Below, one piece after another: positions 17,488 to 27,192 of a DNA stretch of 64,000 nucleotides. The stretch lies in contig CAZABH010000013.1 of NCBI GenBank assembly GCA_964483585.1, positions 1 through 64,000 of the forward strand, in the 5' to 3' direction. Made by a program: the position numbers and the translations under genes. Each line of letters begins with the position of its first letter. Within the stretch, counting starts at the first letter, position 1. The notes below the pieces were generated by a model, which was not told the DNA's origin, searched no databases, and saw nothing but the letters and a program-made list of their open reading frames with translations. The DNA is from SZUA-430 sp964483585 (GTDB lineage Bacteria; Pseudomonadota; Alphaproteobacteria; Micropepsales; Micropepsaceae).

Positions 17488-18606
17488 ATGTCTTTGAATC
17501 GCCGCGTCCTGGCGCTCGCCGCAATCATCGTGCTCGCCGGTGTCGTATGGCTTTGGCTGGGCACAACCAGCGGAGACAGGGGCGCAGGCTCCGGTCGGGG
17601 CGAGCGCGGACAGCAGCCGGTACTTGTAAGCCTCACGACAGCCGAAATGCGTCCATTCATCGACCTGATCGAAGCGGTCGGTAGCGCGCGGGCCAACGAA
17701 AGCATAGAGCTCACGGCCAAACTTTCAGACACAGTCGCGCGATTGAACTTCAACGATGGCCAACAGGTGCCAGCCGGTCACCTGGTCGCAGAGATGAACC
17801 TGAGCGAGCAGATGGCAGACCTCAAAGCAGCGGAGGCCACACTCACAGAACAGCAACAGGCACTCGCTCGCGCCCAGCAGCTCCAGAGCAGGGGTTTCGT
17901 TTCAAATGCAAGCCTCGACGCGCTGAAGGCTGCACGTGACAGCGCAGCCGCACGCGTTGCGGCGACACGATCTCGCATGGCAGATCGTTCCATTCGGACA
18001 CCCTTCGCCGGCGTCCTCGGCTTGCGCCGCGTCAGCGTCGGCGCCCTGGTTCGCCCGGGCGATGTCATCACCACGCTTGACGATATTTCTCGTATAAAGG
18101 TCGATTTCCCGGTCGCGGAAACCCAGCTTGCGAATGTGACGCTGGGCTTGAAGGTTCGTGCAACCGCAGCAGCCTTCCCCGGCGAGATTTTCACGGGAAC
18201 CATCGAGAGCATAGACACCCGGATCGACACGGCCTCGCGCACTGTGACGGTTCGCGCCGTATTCCCGAATGAACAAGCTCGACTGCGCCCCGGGATGCTG
18301 ATGACCGTGGGTATCGAGACAAGCCCGCGCACTTCGCTTTCAGTCGCAGAACAATCCCTCGTGCCGGTCGAAACACGTCAATATGTCTTTGTGATCGCCG
18401 CAGATGACACGGCGGAACGGCGCGAGGTCAAAACGGGCGCACGCGTCCCGGGGCACGTCGAAATCCTCTCGGGCCTGAAGCAAGGCGAGCGCATTGTACT
18501 TGAAGGAACGCTTAAGATGCGCCCGGGCGCCACGATCAGGATCGCAGGCACGGATGAGAACAGGCAGGCTGGCTCACCCCGGGATGGCAAGGTCCGCCAG
18601 CCGTGA
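17488..18606 (+). CDS. RND efflux periplasmic adaptor (membrane fusion protein)
   Basis: 372 residues. An N-terminal membrane anchor (LALAAIIVLAGVVWLWL) is followed by a lipoyl-like half (NDGQQVPAGHLVAEMN), a short coiled coil (LTEQQQALARAQQLQSRGFVSNASLDAL), the second lipoyl half (RTPFAGVLGLRRVSVGALV), a beta-barrel (VDFPVAETQLANV) and the membrane-proximal domain. It links the inner-membrane pump to an outer-membrane channel, which is not encoded nearby. ATG 17488 follows a G-rich stretch; an in-frame start at 17401 would add residues ahead of the anchor. GTGA overlap with the pump gene shows translational coupling. Confidence 0.92.
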   Translation: MSLNRRVLALAAIIVLAGVVWLWLGTTSGDRGAGSGRGERGQQPVLVSLTTAEMRPFIDLIEAVGSARANESIELTAKLSDTVARLNFNDGQQVPAGHLVAEMNLSEQMADLKAAEATLTEQQQALARAQQLQSRGFVSNASLDALKAARDSAAARVAATRSRMADRSIRTPFAGVLGLRRVSVGALVRPGDVITTLDDISRIKVDFPVAETQLANVTLGLKVRATAAAFPGEIFTGTIESIDTRIDTASRTVTVRAVFPNEQARLRPGMLMTVGIETSPRTSLSVAEQSLVPVETRQYVFVIAADDTAERREVKTGARVPGHVEILSGLKQGERIVLEGTLKMRPGATIRIAGTDENRQAGSPRDGKVRQP

Positions 18607-21600
18607 GCATCTACGAACTGTGCATCAAACGGCCTGTCTTTGCCATCGTGATCAGCTTGCTGATCGTAGCCTTCGGCGTGCTGTCATATGCCAGCATGCC
18701 GATGCGCGAGCTCCCCGACATAGATCCGCCGGTTGTATCAATCGAAAGTGACTATCCCGGCGCCGCTGCAAGCGTTGTCGAGACGCGGATCACACAACCC
18801 ATCGAGAACGCAATCGCAGGCATCGAGGGCATCGACACGATCTCCTCAAATTCCCGCGATGGCTCCTCCTCGGTGAACATTACCTTCCGCCTGTCCCGGG
18901 ATATCGAAGCTGCAGCCAACGATGTGCGCAATGCAGTCGCTCGGATTATTGATAACCTTCCCGAGGAGGCCGATCCGCCTCAGGTCCAGAAAGCAGAGGC
19001 AGACAGCGCACCGATCATGTTCCTGAACATGACGTCGAAGACCATGTCGCGCATGCAGCTGACGGACTACGCCGAGCGCTATATCGTCGACCGGTTGACA
19101 ACTGTGGATGGCATTTCCCGTGCCAATGCGTTTGGCGAGTCCCGTGCCCTTCGCATTTGGATCGACCGCGACGCGCTGGCCGCCCGAGGCCTTACCATCG
19201 CTGACATCGAAACAGCACTACGCGCAGAGAATCTCGAGCTGCCAGCGGGCCGGATCGAGTCTGACACACGCAATCTGACGATAAGGATCGCGCGCGGCTA
19301 CAACACAGCCAGGGATTTCGGCGAACTCGTTGTTCGAAGGACCAACGACGGCACCCTGATACGCCTCGCAGATGTGGCAAAAGTCGAGATCGCAAAGCGT
19401 GACTTCCGGACTGATTTTCGCGGAAATGGCCAAAGCCAGGTTGGCATCGGTATTTTCAAGCAGTCGACCGCCAACCAGCTTGCCGTCGCGCGCGATATAC
19501 GCAAGGAAGTTGATCTGATCCGCGCCAACCTCCCCGAGGGAACAGAGCTCGTCATCGCAGTCGATTACTCGGTTTTCATCGAGCATTCGGTGACGGAAGT
19601 ATTCATAACGCTTTCGATCACCGGGATCCTCGTGTTCATCGTGATCTATCTGTTTCTGGGCGACTTCAGGGCAGCAATCATCCCCGCCCTGACGGTGCCG
19701 GTTTGCCTGCTTGGCGCCATGATCCTGCTGAATGTCTTCGGCGCTTCCATCAACCTCGTGACGCTGCTCGCACTGGTGCTTGCGATTGGCCTGGTCGTGG
19801 ACGACGCAATTGTTGTCCTCGAGAACGTGCAGCGACGCGTCGACGAGGGCGAACCTGCCCTTCTCGCAGGCATCAATGGCACGAGGCAGGTGGCCTTCGC
19901 CGTGATAGCGACCACAGCTGTTCTCATCGCTGTCTTTGTGCCAATCGTGTTTCTGGAAGGCTCGACGGGCAGGCTGTTCTCCGAACTGGGGATCGCACTG
20001 GGCTCAGCAGTTGCCTTCTCGTCGCTGATTGCGCTCTCCCTGTGCGCAATGATGTGCTCCCAGCTCCTGAAACCAGTGACCCGGGAGAGCGCACTTTCGC
20101 GTTCGGTCCATGGCACCACATCATGGATTGCCAGCAAATACCGTCGTCTGCTGCAGGCCTCACTTGATACACCAGCGACGGTCATAGGCATTCTGGTCGC
20201 ATCGACAGCGGGCGGTTATCTGCTGTTCCAGATCGTACCCGCAGAGATCGCACCTGCGGAAGACCGGGGAATTTTTGATATCGGTGTTTCGATGGCGGAG
20301 GGAACCGGCTACGAAGCCGCCCATAAGCAGATGCTGGAAATCGAGAAAGAGTTGATGCCACTGGTGGAAAGCGGCACAGCATCCCGCCTCATCATTCGCG
20401 TTCCGAGAAGCTTCGGCTTCACCTCAGACTACAACGGTGGCCGCGGAATCGTGATGCTCGCGCCATGGGGTGAACGCCCGCCACAATCTGCCGTCATCGA
20501 GGATGTGCAGCGGCAATTGCGTCAGTTCCCGGCCGTACGCGCAACAGCCAACGCACGCTCGAGCTTTGGCCGAGGCGGCGGTGGCGGCCAGACCCCCGTC
20601 CTGTTCGTGCTCGGAGGGAACAGCTTCGAAGAGTTGATCGTCTGGCGAGACAAAATGCTCGCGAAGGCCGAGCAATTCCCCGGGCTCGTTAATGTCGATA
20701 GCGATTACCAGGAAACCAAGCCTCAACTCATGGTGCACATCGACAAGACGAGAGCTGCCGAACTCGGCGTTTCAACTCTCACGGTTGGTCGCACGATGGA
20801 AACCCTGCTGGGACAGAGGCGCATCGGCAGCATCGTTGAGGATGGTGAAGAATACGACATCATTGTTGAGAGTATCGGGCAGGATCGCCGCCAACCATCA
20901 GACATCACGGACATCATGGTCCGTGGTCGTGAAGGCGAACTGATTCCGCTCTCCAACATCGTCACAATGCGTGAGCAGGCCGGCGCCGCCTCACTGAGCC
21001 GCTTCAACAGGCTTCGAGCCATTACGATATCCGCAAATCTTGCGCCGGGAACAACGTTGGGCGAGGGACTGGCCTTTCTTGAAGAAACAGCGCGCACCGA
21101 ACTCCCACCCCATGCACAAATTGACTACAAGGGCCAGTCCCTAGAATACAAGGAATCGAGCTCGCAGTTGGCTTTCACATTTGGTCTGGCGCTTCTGATC
21201 GTGTTCCTCGTGCTGGCCGCCCAATTCGAAAGCTTCGTACACCCCTTCATCATCATCCTGACAGTCCCCCTGGCAGTGACAGGCGCAATGCTTGGCCTCT
21301 GGCTTTCGGGCTCCACGCTCAACATCTTCAGCCAAATCGGTATTGTGATGCTCGTTGGCCTCGCCGCGAAGAATGGCATTCTGATTGTCGAATTTGCGAA
21401 CCAGCTCAGAGATGCGGGCAAACCAGTGAAAGAGGCGCTTGTGGAAGCATGTGAAACCCGTTTCCGCCCGATCATCATGACATCTCTGTCCACCTCGATG
21501 GGAGCGCTGCCCCTGATCCTGTGGCAAGGGGCGGGCTCTGAAAGCCGGTTCACGATAGGAATTGTCATCTTCGCAGGCGTAGTATTTTCGACGCTGCTGA

Positions 21601-21713
21601 CGCTGTTCGTGGTTCCCGCTTTCTACAACCTACTGGCTCGTTACACGCGCTCGCCGAACGCAGTCGCTCTTGAGATCGAGAAACTGGCCACCGGAACGAA
21701 GTCACCAACCTGA
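18603..21713 (+). CDS. RND multidrug-type efflux transporter, inner-membrane pump
   Basis: 1036 residues, full length for the HAE1/AcrB-type family. It starts with GTG overlapping the adaptor stop. The N-terminus SIYELCIKRPVFAIVISLLIV, the proton-relay aspartates in GLVVDDAIVVLEN (about residues 400-401), KNGILIVEFANQLRD and the second membrane block are all present. It probably exports hydrophobic compounds in trade for protons. A Gly/Arg-rich insert (SSFGRGGGGGQTP) sits in the docking or porter region. No TolC-like gene follows, so the channel must come from elsewhere. Confidence 0.95.
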   Translation: MSIYELCIKRPVFAIVISLLIVAFGVLSYASMPMRELPDIDPPVVSIESDYPGAAASVVETRITQPIENAIAGIEGIDTISSNSRDGSSSVNITFRLSRDIEAAANDVRNAVARIIDNLPEEADPPQVQKAEADSAPIMFLNMTSKTMSRMQLTDYAERYIVDRLTTVDGISRANAFGESRALRIWIDRDALAARGLTIADIETALRAENLELPAGRIESDTRNLTIRIARGYNTARDFGELVVRRTNDGTLIRLADVAKVEIAKRDFRTDFRGNGQSQVGIGIFKQSTANQLAVARDIRKEVDLIRANLPEGTELVIAVDYSVFIEHSVTEVFITLSITGILVFIVIYLFLGDFRAAIIPALTVPVCLLGAMILLNVFGASINLVTLLALVLAIGLVVDDAIVVLENVQRRVDEGEPALLAGINGTRQVAFAVIATTAVLIAVFVPIVFLEGSTGRLFSELGIALGSAVAFSSLIALSLCAMMCSQLLKPVTRESALSRSVHGTTSWIASKYRRLLQASLDTPATVIGILVASTAGGYLLFQIVPAEIAPAEDRGIFDIGVSMAEGTGYEAAHKQMLEIEKELMPLVESGTASRLIIRVPRSFGFTSDYNGGRGIVMLAPWGERPPQSAVIEDVQRQLRQFPAVRATANARSSFGRGGGGGQTPVLFVLGGNSFEELIVWRDKMLAKAEQFPGLVNVDSDYQETKPQLMVHIDKTRAAELGVSTLTVGRTMETLLGQRRIGSIVEDGEEYDIIVESIGQDRRQPSDITDIMVRGREGELIPLSNIVTMREQAGAASLSRFNRLRAITISANLAPGTTLGEGLAFLEETARTELPPHAQIDYKGQSLEYKESSSQLAFTFGLALLIVFLVLAAQFESFVHPFIIILTVPLAVTGAMLGLWLSGSTLNIFSQIGIVMLVGLAAKNGILIVEFANQLRDAGKPVKEALVEACETRFRPIIMTSLSTSMGALPLILWQGAGSESRFTIGIVIFAGVVFSTLLTLFVVPAFYNLLARYTRSPNAVALEIEKLATGTKSPT

Positions 21714-21721
21714 TCGACGGC

Positions 21722-23476
21722 TCAGGCTCTTGCGCGAAAACGCTCGGGATAAACCAGAGTATCATCGCTCTTTTTCCCGACCTCAGGATCAACTGAGGGC
21801 AGCGAAAGACTGACCGTGGTACCGTCACCAAGCGCACTGGTTATATCCATCCGACCTCCGTGCAACTCAGTCAATGCTTTGACCAGCGAGAGGCCAAGCC
21901 CAGTCCCCTTATGCAGACCCTTGGTTCCCGCAACCTGTTCGAAGGGTTTGCCGATACGCCCGATCTCGCTATCGGGAATGCCCACACCCGTATCTGACAC
22001 ACGAATACAAACATTGGCGTCCGATGCTGTAGCACTCAGCACGACGGAACCTTCACTCGGTGTGAATTTTATGGCATTCGACAACAGGTTCAGAACAGCC
22101 TGTTTGAGTGCCCGCCGATCCGCCTGAAGGTAAACCCCTCGATCAGCCTCGCACCGAACATTGACTCCCGCCTCAAGCGCAGCAGCAGACACCATAGCCA
22201 TGCACTCCTCGAGCAAAGGCGAGACCTCGACACGCTGACGCTCGATGGTGAATTTGCCAGCTTCGATCTTGGACATGTCCAGAAGATCGGAAACAAGCTC
22301 GACCAGATGCATACCGGAGTCTCGAATATGCTCCGCATATTCGCGATACTTTTTGTGCCCGACGGGACCGAAGACCTCGTTGTGCATCATGTCGGAAAAC
22401 CCAATGATGGCGTTAAGAGGCGTACGTAATTCATGGGCAACCGAAGCAAGAAAACGGGTGCGCGCCTCCGATGATTGCTCGGCGCGATCACGCGCAATGA
22501 CAAGGTCAGCAATCCGCGCATTTCGGTCGGAGACATCCCTCGAGCTGGCAACAATCTCTCCGCGCAACGCTACGGTCTTCATCTCGACTGCTACATAGGA
22601 CCCATCGCGCCGACGAAGCCTCACGTCAATCGTCTGCGGACCTTGGGACAATGTGCGCTCGAAGCCCAACTCAAGGGGCTTGAGATCCTGAATGTGCACG
22701 AACATTGCCGGACTCAGGCCTTGTAGTGATGACGGACTCATTCCAAGCAACTTCACCGCGGATTGGGAGCTGAACAGCACAGAACCGTCCGCCGCATGCC
22801 GCGTCAACAGATCCGCCGATGCCGATGTCGTCGACCGAAGGAATGCAGAGTGACCGACAAGCGATGCGCGATCCTGCTCGGCCTTTCGCTGGAAAGCCCT
22901 CAAGGCAAGCATTGCGACCACCAGCGCTGCAAACACGGAAGCGGCAGATATCGTGCCCGCCAGGCCCTCAGGCAGACGAGATGCGGGCAGCCACCCCATG
23001 AGTGACAAGAAGGCGAGCACAAGGAAGGCAAAAATCGAAATCCCTGCAGCCCGCACCAAGGCAGGCCGCCGCCCCGACAGCGCGGCCTCGAGAGGCACCA
23101 ATAGCAGCCATGGCATTGCCGGCGACGCAACGCCTCCCGTCAAAAGGGCAATGGCAGTCACAAAACCGCAAAGGCTGAACGCCGACGCCGCCTGCCCATC
23201 CTCGAGGGACCAACCAAGCTGGACAGCCAAACCAATGAACAGAGGGGCCCAGAGAAACAAGAACGCGCAAGTCACAAGGAAGTCGGTAGGCCCCAACAAA
23301 ATCCAGTGCAGAGGCCAGCAAACAAGGCCGATCAACCCGGCCAGCATATTGGCTGATATGAAGCTGGCCCGGCGCGCCTGCGGGCACTCCCCCTCACTGC
23401 CGAGTACACCGTCGAACGCATCCAGGAGAAATTTACTGATGGAAGTGGTCGTGCCAGCCAGATTACCGAACGCCAT
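21722..23476 (-). CDS. Sensor histidine kinase of DivJ/PleC/PdhS type
   Basis: 584 residues. An N-terminal block of about six membrane helices is followed by a PAS-like domain (ADGSVLFSSQSAVKLLGMSPSSL), a coiled linker, the phosphoacceptor domain with His348 in VAHELRTPLNAIIGFSDMM, and an ATPase domain with NLLSNAIKF, DTGVGIP and GTGLGLSLV. The stretch FGPVGHKKYREYAEHI and SDLLDMSKIEAGK resembles the cell-cycle kinases DivJ and PleC and the PdhS group, which act on the DivK/PleD-type receivers. The membrane-heavy N-terminus fits DivJ best. ATG 23476 (GAGG upstream) is preferred to TTG 23491. A CtrA-like box lies upstream. Confidence 0.9.
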   Translation of the reverse strand: MAFGNLAGTTTSISKFLLDAFDGVLGSEGECPQARRASFISANMLAGLIGLVCWPLHWILLGPTDFLVTCAFLFLWAPLFIGLAVQLGWSLEDGQAASAFSLCGFVTAIALLTGGVASPAMPWLLLVPLEAALSGRRPALVRAAGISIFAFLVLAFLSLMGWLPASRLPEGLAGTISAASVFAALVVAMLALRAFQRKAEQDRASLVGHSAFLRSTTSASADLLTRHAADGSVLFSSQSAVKLLGMSPSSLQGLSPAMFVHIQDLKPLELGFERTLSQGPQTIDVRLRRRDGSYVAVEMKTVALRGEIVASSRDVSDRNARIADLVIARDRAEQSSEARTRFLASVAHELRTPLNAIIGFSDMMHNEVFGPVGHKKYREYAEHIRDSGMHLVELVSDLLDMSKIEAGKFTIERQRVEVSPLLEECMAMVSAAALEAGVNVRCEADRGVYLQADRRALKQAVLNLLSNAIKFTPSEGSVVLSATASDANVCIRVSDTGVGIPDSEIGRIGKPFEQVAGTKGLHKGTGLGLSLVKALTELHGGRMDITSALGDGTTVSLSLPSVDPEVGKKSDDTLVYPERFRARA

Positions 23477-23520
23477 GCGACTCGCCCTCAAATCGTTAAC
23501 ACGAGGCTGGGCGCCAAAGG

Positions 23521-23536
23521 TTAACGAATTCTAAAC
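23521..23536 (-). promoter_or_regulatory. CtrA-like box upstream of the DivJ-like kinase gene
   Basis: The bases TTAACGAATTCTAAAC match the alphaproteobacterial CtrA pattern TTAA-N7-TTAAC except for one position. It lies about 45 bases before the kinase start, a position compatible with promoter control. This is a single-site visual match and may be chance. Confidence 0.3.
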
Positions 23537-23786
23537 GAGAGGGTGCGAGCGCTCGCGCACCACAAGGCAAGGCGAACCCTACCTAAAACTGTCATGAAAT
23601 ATGATTCAACTTCAGCGCGAATTCGATCCGGAATTGACTTAATTCGGAACCCTCATAGCTGCCGCATTGTTGATGCTTAATCCAGAGTTCGGACAACAGC
23701 CCGCAGGATCCGCGCAATTTGCGAGATCATATTGAACAGTTCGGAAGAGGTGGGAGCCAAAATCCGTCGCGCAACAGGGGTCGATT

Positions 23787-24122
23787 ATGGGCTTCATCTT
23801 CAGAACAATCTTCTGGCTGTCCGCAGCAGCCGTGATCCTTCCACCAGGCTCTCGTCTTGGCGGCGACAACATTGCGGAGTTCCGCGACGTAGACATCGAG
23901 CTGGAACTCAGGTCCGCCGCGTTTTCGGCATGGACGATGGTGTCCTCGGCCTCACAAGCCTGTGCAGACAATCCCGAACTCTGTCAGTCATTCCGCAAGC
24001 TCTGGGACGTCAGCGTATCAACAGCCTCAGACCTCGCGAACCAAGCGCCCGAAGCGTGGAGGGAGGCATCGGCCAACCTTAAAACCCCCGCTCATTCCCA
24101 CAAAACCGATAGGGGAAATTGA
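23787..24122 (+). CDS. DUF5330-like small exported protein
   Basis: 111 residues. It starts MGFIFRTIFWLSAAAVILPPG, an N-terminal signal or anchor, followed by a helical segment with a Cys pair in ACADNPELCQSF. This layout matches DUF5330, a small family I know mainly from alphaproteobacteria, often near sufE and mucR. Function unknown. CAGGGG lies 8-10 bases before the start. The 310 bases between this gene and the kinase at 23476 contain the CtrA-like box and no gene that I can support. Confidence 0.7.
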   Translation: MGFIFRTIFWLSAAAVILPPGSRLGGDNIAEFRDVDIELELRSAAFSAWTMVSSASQACADNPELCQSFRKLWDVSVSTASDLANQAPEAWREASANLKTPAHSHKTDRGN

Positions 24123-24210
24123 CGCTCCGCCCACCTCGAAACCGCGTGACTTGAGCAGTTGGCCTACCTAGATTTCGTCGCCGCCGATAGCAGCGGCAAC
24201 GGAGGCAGTC

Positions 24211-24741
24211 ATGTCAGCGCCATACGCGAAAGCACCCAAGCCACTCCCTCTGCCACACACCAGCATTCGTCCCGCGCGCGTTGAAGACTGCGACGCCATG
24301 ATGGACATGATCCATGCGCTGGCTGCATTTCAAGGCGTGGCGGACCGTATCTCAACAACGAGCGACCGGCTCCGCCAGGATGGCTTTGGAAGCAATCCGA
24401 AATTCGAGGCATTTATCGCAGAACGCGATGGCACCTACGTCGGCTTCGCCATGTTTCAGCCAGTCTATCTCAGCTGGGAAGGAACCGTCGCCCTCCAGAT
24501 CACCGATATGTTCGTAGCAGAGAGCGCCCGGAGCACAGGGGTAGGTTTTCGCCTTGCGCTGGAAGTCGCAAGGCTTGCGCAACAGCGCGGCTGCGGCGGG
24601 CTACAACTGAACATGGTCCACGCCAACCCTTCACATACGTCACTTGATCGGATCGGCCTCGTTCATCAGGACGACCTGTTGCACTACCGCCTCGACGCAG
24701 CTGGTCTGGCCAAATTTCTGGACACACACCGCTCGGCTTGA
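24211..24741 (+). CDS. GNAT-family N-acetyltransferase
   Basis: 176 residues. After a short Pro-rich tail, TSIRPARVEDCDAMMDMIHALA starts the GNAT fold. YVGFAMFQPVYLSWEG gives the central strands, LQITDMFVAESARSTGVGFRLALEVARLA the acetyl-CoA-binding V-loop, and GCGGLQLNMVHANPSHTSLDRIGL the C-terminal half. The usual Q/RxxGxG/A reads RSTGVG. It resembles the diamine-acetyltransferase-like branch by overall layout, but the substrate is not determinable. The next gene, sufE, begins 6 bases after its stop, so they form an operon. Confidence 0.87.
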   Translation: MSAPYAKAPKPLPLPHTSIRPARVEDCDAMMDMIHALAAFQGVADRISTTSDRLRQDGFGSNPKFEAFIAERDGTYVGFAMFQPVYLSWEGTVALQITDMFVAESARSTGVGFRLALEVARLAQQRGCGGLQLNMVHANPSHTSLDRIGLVHQDDLLHYRLDAAGLAKFLDTHRSA

Positions 24742-24747
24742 ACCTGC

Positions 24748-25200
24748 ATGACATCGAGTAAACAGACCGCTGAATGCCCCGCCCTCTCCATTGATCGTAT
24801 CAAGGCCGACTTCGACGTCCTGGACGATTGGGAAGATCGCTACCGGTACATCATAGACCTAGGACGCCAGCTCCCCACGCTGCCCCCTGAAATGCACAAC
24901 GAACAAACGCGCGTGAGGGGCTGCGCGAGTCAAGTCTGGCTGCATGCCAGCGAGGAAAAAGCGGAGGACGGGACAGTCCGATTGCGCTTTTCCGGCGACA
25001 GCGACGCCCTGATCGTGAAGGGTCTCGTGGCTCTGGTTCTTTCAATATTCGACGGCAAGCGCCCCGACGAGATCCTCGAACTCGATGCACGCAGCCTCCT
25101 CACCGCGCTCGGTCTGCAAGCCAACCTCAGCCAGCAACGGTCAAATGGTCTGAACGCAATGATTGACCGCATCGCGGACGAAGCGCGCCGAGCAAGCTGA
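24748..25200 (+). CDS. sufE: SufE-type cysteine desulfuration protein
   Basis: 150 residues, normal length. SufE accepts sulfane sulfur from the cysteine desulfurase SufS for Fe-S cluster assembly in the cytosol. The acceptor cysteine is in RVRGCASQVW (Cys59). The N-terminal DWEDRYRYIIDLGRQLP and the C-terminal LGLQANLSQQRSNGLNAMI complete the family pattern. No other suf genes are near, as is common for the alphaproteobacterial stand-alone SufE. Confidence 0.94.
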   Translation: MTSSKQTAECPALSIDRIKADFDVLDDWEDRYRYIIDLGRQLPTLPPEMHNEQTRVRGCASQVWLHASEEKAEDGTVRLRFSGDSDALIVKGLVALVLSIFDGKRPDEILELDARSLLTALGLQANLSQQRSNGLNAMIDRIADEARRAS

Positions 25201-25237
25201 AGCCTGCCAAAAGAGCGATAAACATACCGGCAGGAGG

Positions 25238-26896
25238 TCAATCACCCGCAGGCGCGCCGACCAGCGTAGGATTGCCTGCCGGCGTCAGGATGCTGCCGCT
25301 GAATTGGGGAGACGCCTCAGTCGCGGGCGCGCCTGTCTCGGCAGCGTCGTCAACCCCAGCAGACTCCATTGCAGGCGCAGATGCGTCAATCAGGCTGTTA
25401 CCCTGCGCAGACGCGGGGGCAGCAGCCTCGATCGCACTCGCTCCAACGCCAGAAACAACATCCTGGGGTGAAACGGGTGCGCTGACAGACACGACCGTGG
25501 GCGCGGCCACATTGCCTGACGCCTCACGCAAGACACTGGCCTTCGAGCAAACCGCGTATTCCGTTCGAAGAAGGTCGATTTGGCGCTGGGGGGCGGCAGT
25601 CGAAACTGCAACAGTCCCCTTCGCACGCACATCCTGAACCGAGAGTGCTGCAGCCGCATCATGTGCCCGCTGGATGAGGGCCGCGACGGTCGCCGGACGT
25701 GTCCCTGCGGACACAGAACGATTGGCGCAAGCCGAACGCATGCGACACAAGTCAAGCATAGCGACGGCTTGACGCAACTGCTGCGCAGCCTCCGGGGCTG
25801 CCACCTTGCAAGCAGAGGATCCGGTCGTCACCGCACTCGCGCGGCCCACAATGGCTTGCAGACGAGCCACATCAAGCAAGGCCGCACCAAGATGATCCGC
25901 TGCCAGGCGCCAATTGATGGTTGCCACGTCCCTGGTTTCTGTCTCGCGGCCGAGTTGCGTGAGACTGGTCGCAAGCGCCTTGAGGCGCCACGCCGCCTCG
26001 CTCCGCAGGTCGTTGCGGGCGCTACCGGCAAGATCCGCTGAATGCTCCATCACCGTTGCAAGCTGGGCGACAAAAATCGCACGCTCGTCGACCAATTTGC
26101 CGGTGACGAGAGGCAGGCGACCTTGCGCGCTGCGCGACGCGGTAGACTCCAGCAGCACCGGGATGATCTTCGACAGATATGTCGCATCGTCGCTCACACG
26201 GCGGACTTCAGCCGCGAGAGTAGATGGCCCGACGGGAAGCTCTGCAACCGAACCTGCCTGAGGAATGGAGGTCATCGCCCCCCCGAGTGCTGCAAGCGTT
26301 CGCTCCACACCCAAGATATCGGCGCGCAGAATGGCACTCGACGGACAGTCGACCTGCGGGCAGGACGCGGCGGCGCAGTTGCTTGCTGCACGTTTTACAG
26401 CCGCAGCAAGCTCATAGGCTGCACTGACTGACGCAGCGATATCGCCATCACAGCTTGATGAAGCCTGACGGGCCCCAGGAACGCGACAGAAGTCTTCCGA
26501 TCGACATCGGCTAGCCCAGCTCGTCAAAGCCGCAGCAGCCGCCTCCGCGCTGTCGGCTGTTCGCTCCGCAAGCTTGAGTTCGTCCTGCCGAACGGCTTCC
26601 TTTCGCTCGACAGAGATAGTGCGCCGCAGGGCGATCGCTTGCTCCCGCGCGCTGCGCGCGTGGCGTGCGAACCGCTGCGCCAGATCGGCAACCGTGACAC
26701 AGTATTTGCAGCCACTGGCCTGGGCTCGGATCGTATCCTGCCGCTCTTGCACCTTGATTTGCGCCACAACATCGGGTTTTGGCGGACGGATCAGATCAAG
26801 CCCCGGTGGGGTCAGATCAACGCTCAGATAGGCTGCGGAAACGCCCAGACAGACCGCCAGGACGATCACCCCGCACACAGCGAGAACGTCACGCAT
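25238..26896 (-). CDS. Large cysteine-rich exported protein of unknown family
   Basis: 552 residues; I do not recognise it. An N-terminal hydrophobic helix (about residues 3-23) suggests a signal anchor. The rest is Ala/Arg/Ser-rich and predicted mostly helical, with cysteines in close pairs or groups: GCKYC, SRCRSEDFC, NCAAASCPQVDC and LCRMRSAC. Such spacing fits periplasmic disulfides more than a zinc finger. The last 90 residues are low-complexity (Ala, Pro, Val, Ser), like a wall- or membrane-spanning linker. ATG 26896 is used; GTG 26908 is the alternative. It faces sufE across a 37-base convergent gap. Confidence 0.7.
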   Translation of the reverse strand: MRDVLAVCGVIVLAVCLGVSAAYLSVDLTPPGLDLIRPPKPDVVAQIKVQERQDTIRAQASGCKYCVTVADLAQRFARHARSAREQAIALRRTISVERKEAVRQDELKLAERTADSAEAAAAALTSWASRCRSEDFCRVPGARQASSSCDGDIAASVSAAYELAAAVKRAASNCAAASCPQVDCPSSAILRADILGVERTLAALGGAMTSIPQAGSVAELPVGPSTLAAEVRRVSDDATYLSKIIPVLLESTASRSAQGRLPLVTGKLVDERAIFVAQLATVMEHSADLAGSARNDLRSEAAWRLKALATSLTQLGRETETRDVATINWRLAADHLGAALLDVARLQAIVGRASAVTTGSSACKVAAPEAAQQLRQAVAMLDLCRMRSACANRSVSAGTRPATVAALIQRAHDAAAALSVQDVRAKGTVAVSTAAPQRQIDLLRTEYAVCSKASVLREASGNVAAPTVVSVSAPVSPQDVVSGVGASAIEAAAPASAQGNSLIDASAPAMESAGVDDAAETGAPATEASPQFSGSILTPAGNPTLVGAPAGD

Positions 26897-27192
26897 GAAA
26901 CAACCCACCAGGGATTTGTTGCCCCGGTTCTCCCACGAATTGCCGCGAAAGAACCCCCCATTTGTTGTGGATGAGCATCACATAAGAGAAATAGATTTGC
27001 AATTTTTCATCACTTGTTTTTTCCAGTGATCTATGTAGCCGATTCGACACAGCCACTAAATGCAGTAGCATCGTGGTAAACGCGCTGGTGCCAACAACCA
27101 TTTAAGCTACGCTGCTGCTAACGATTCGATTGCGGCGGTCGCGCGCCTCTCACTAGCGATAGTCGTCGGTCGACAAGAATGGTGGTTATTCG
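26897..27192. other. Gene-free, AT-richer intergenic region between divergent genes
   Basis: About 296 bases with no supportable ORF. The stretch 26960-27070 is visibly richer in A and T than its surroundings and contains a 6-bp dyad (ATCACT/AGTGAT) around a T-rich loop. It could hold the promoters of the Cys-rich gene and of the GIY-YIG gene, and possibly sites for an AT-loving regulator such as the nearby MucR, but that is conjecture. Confidence 0.4.
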
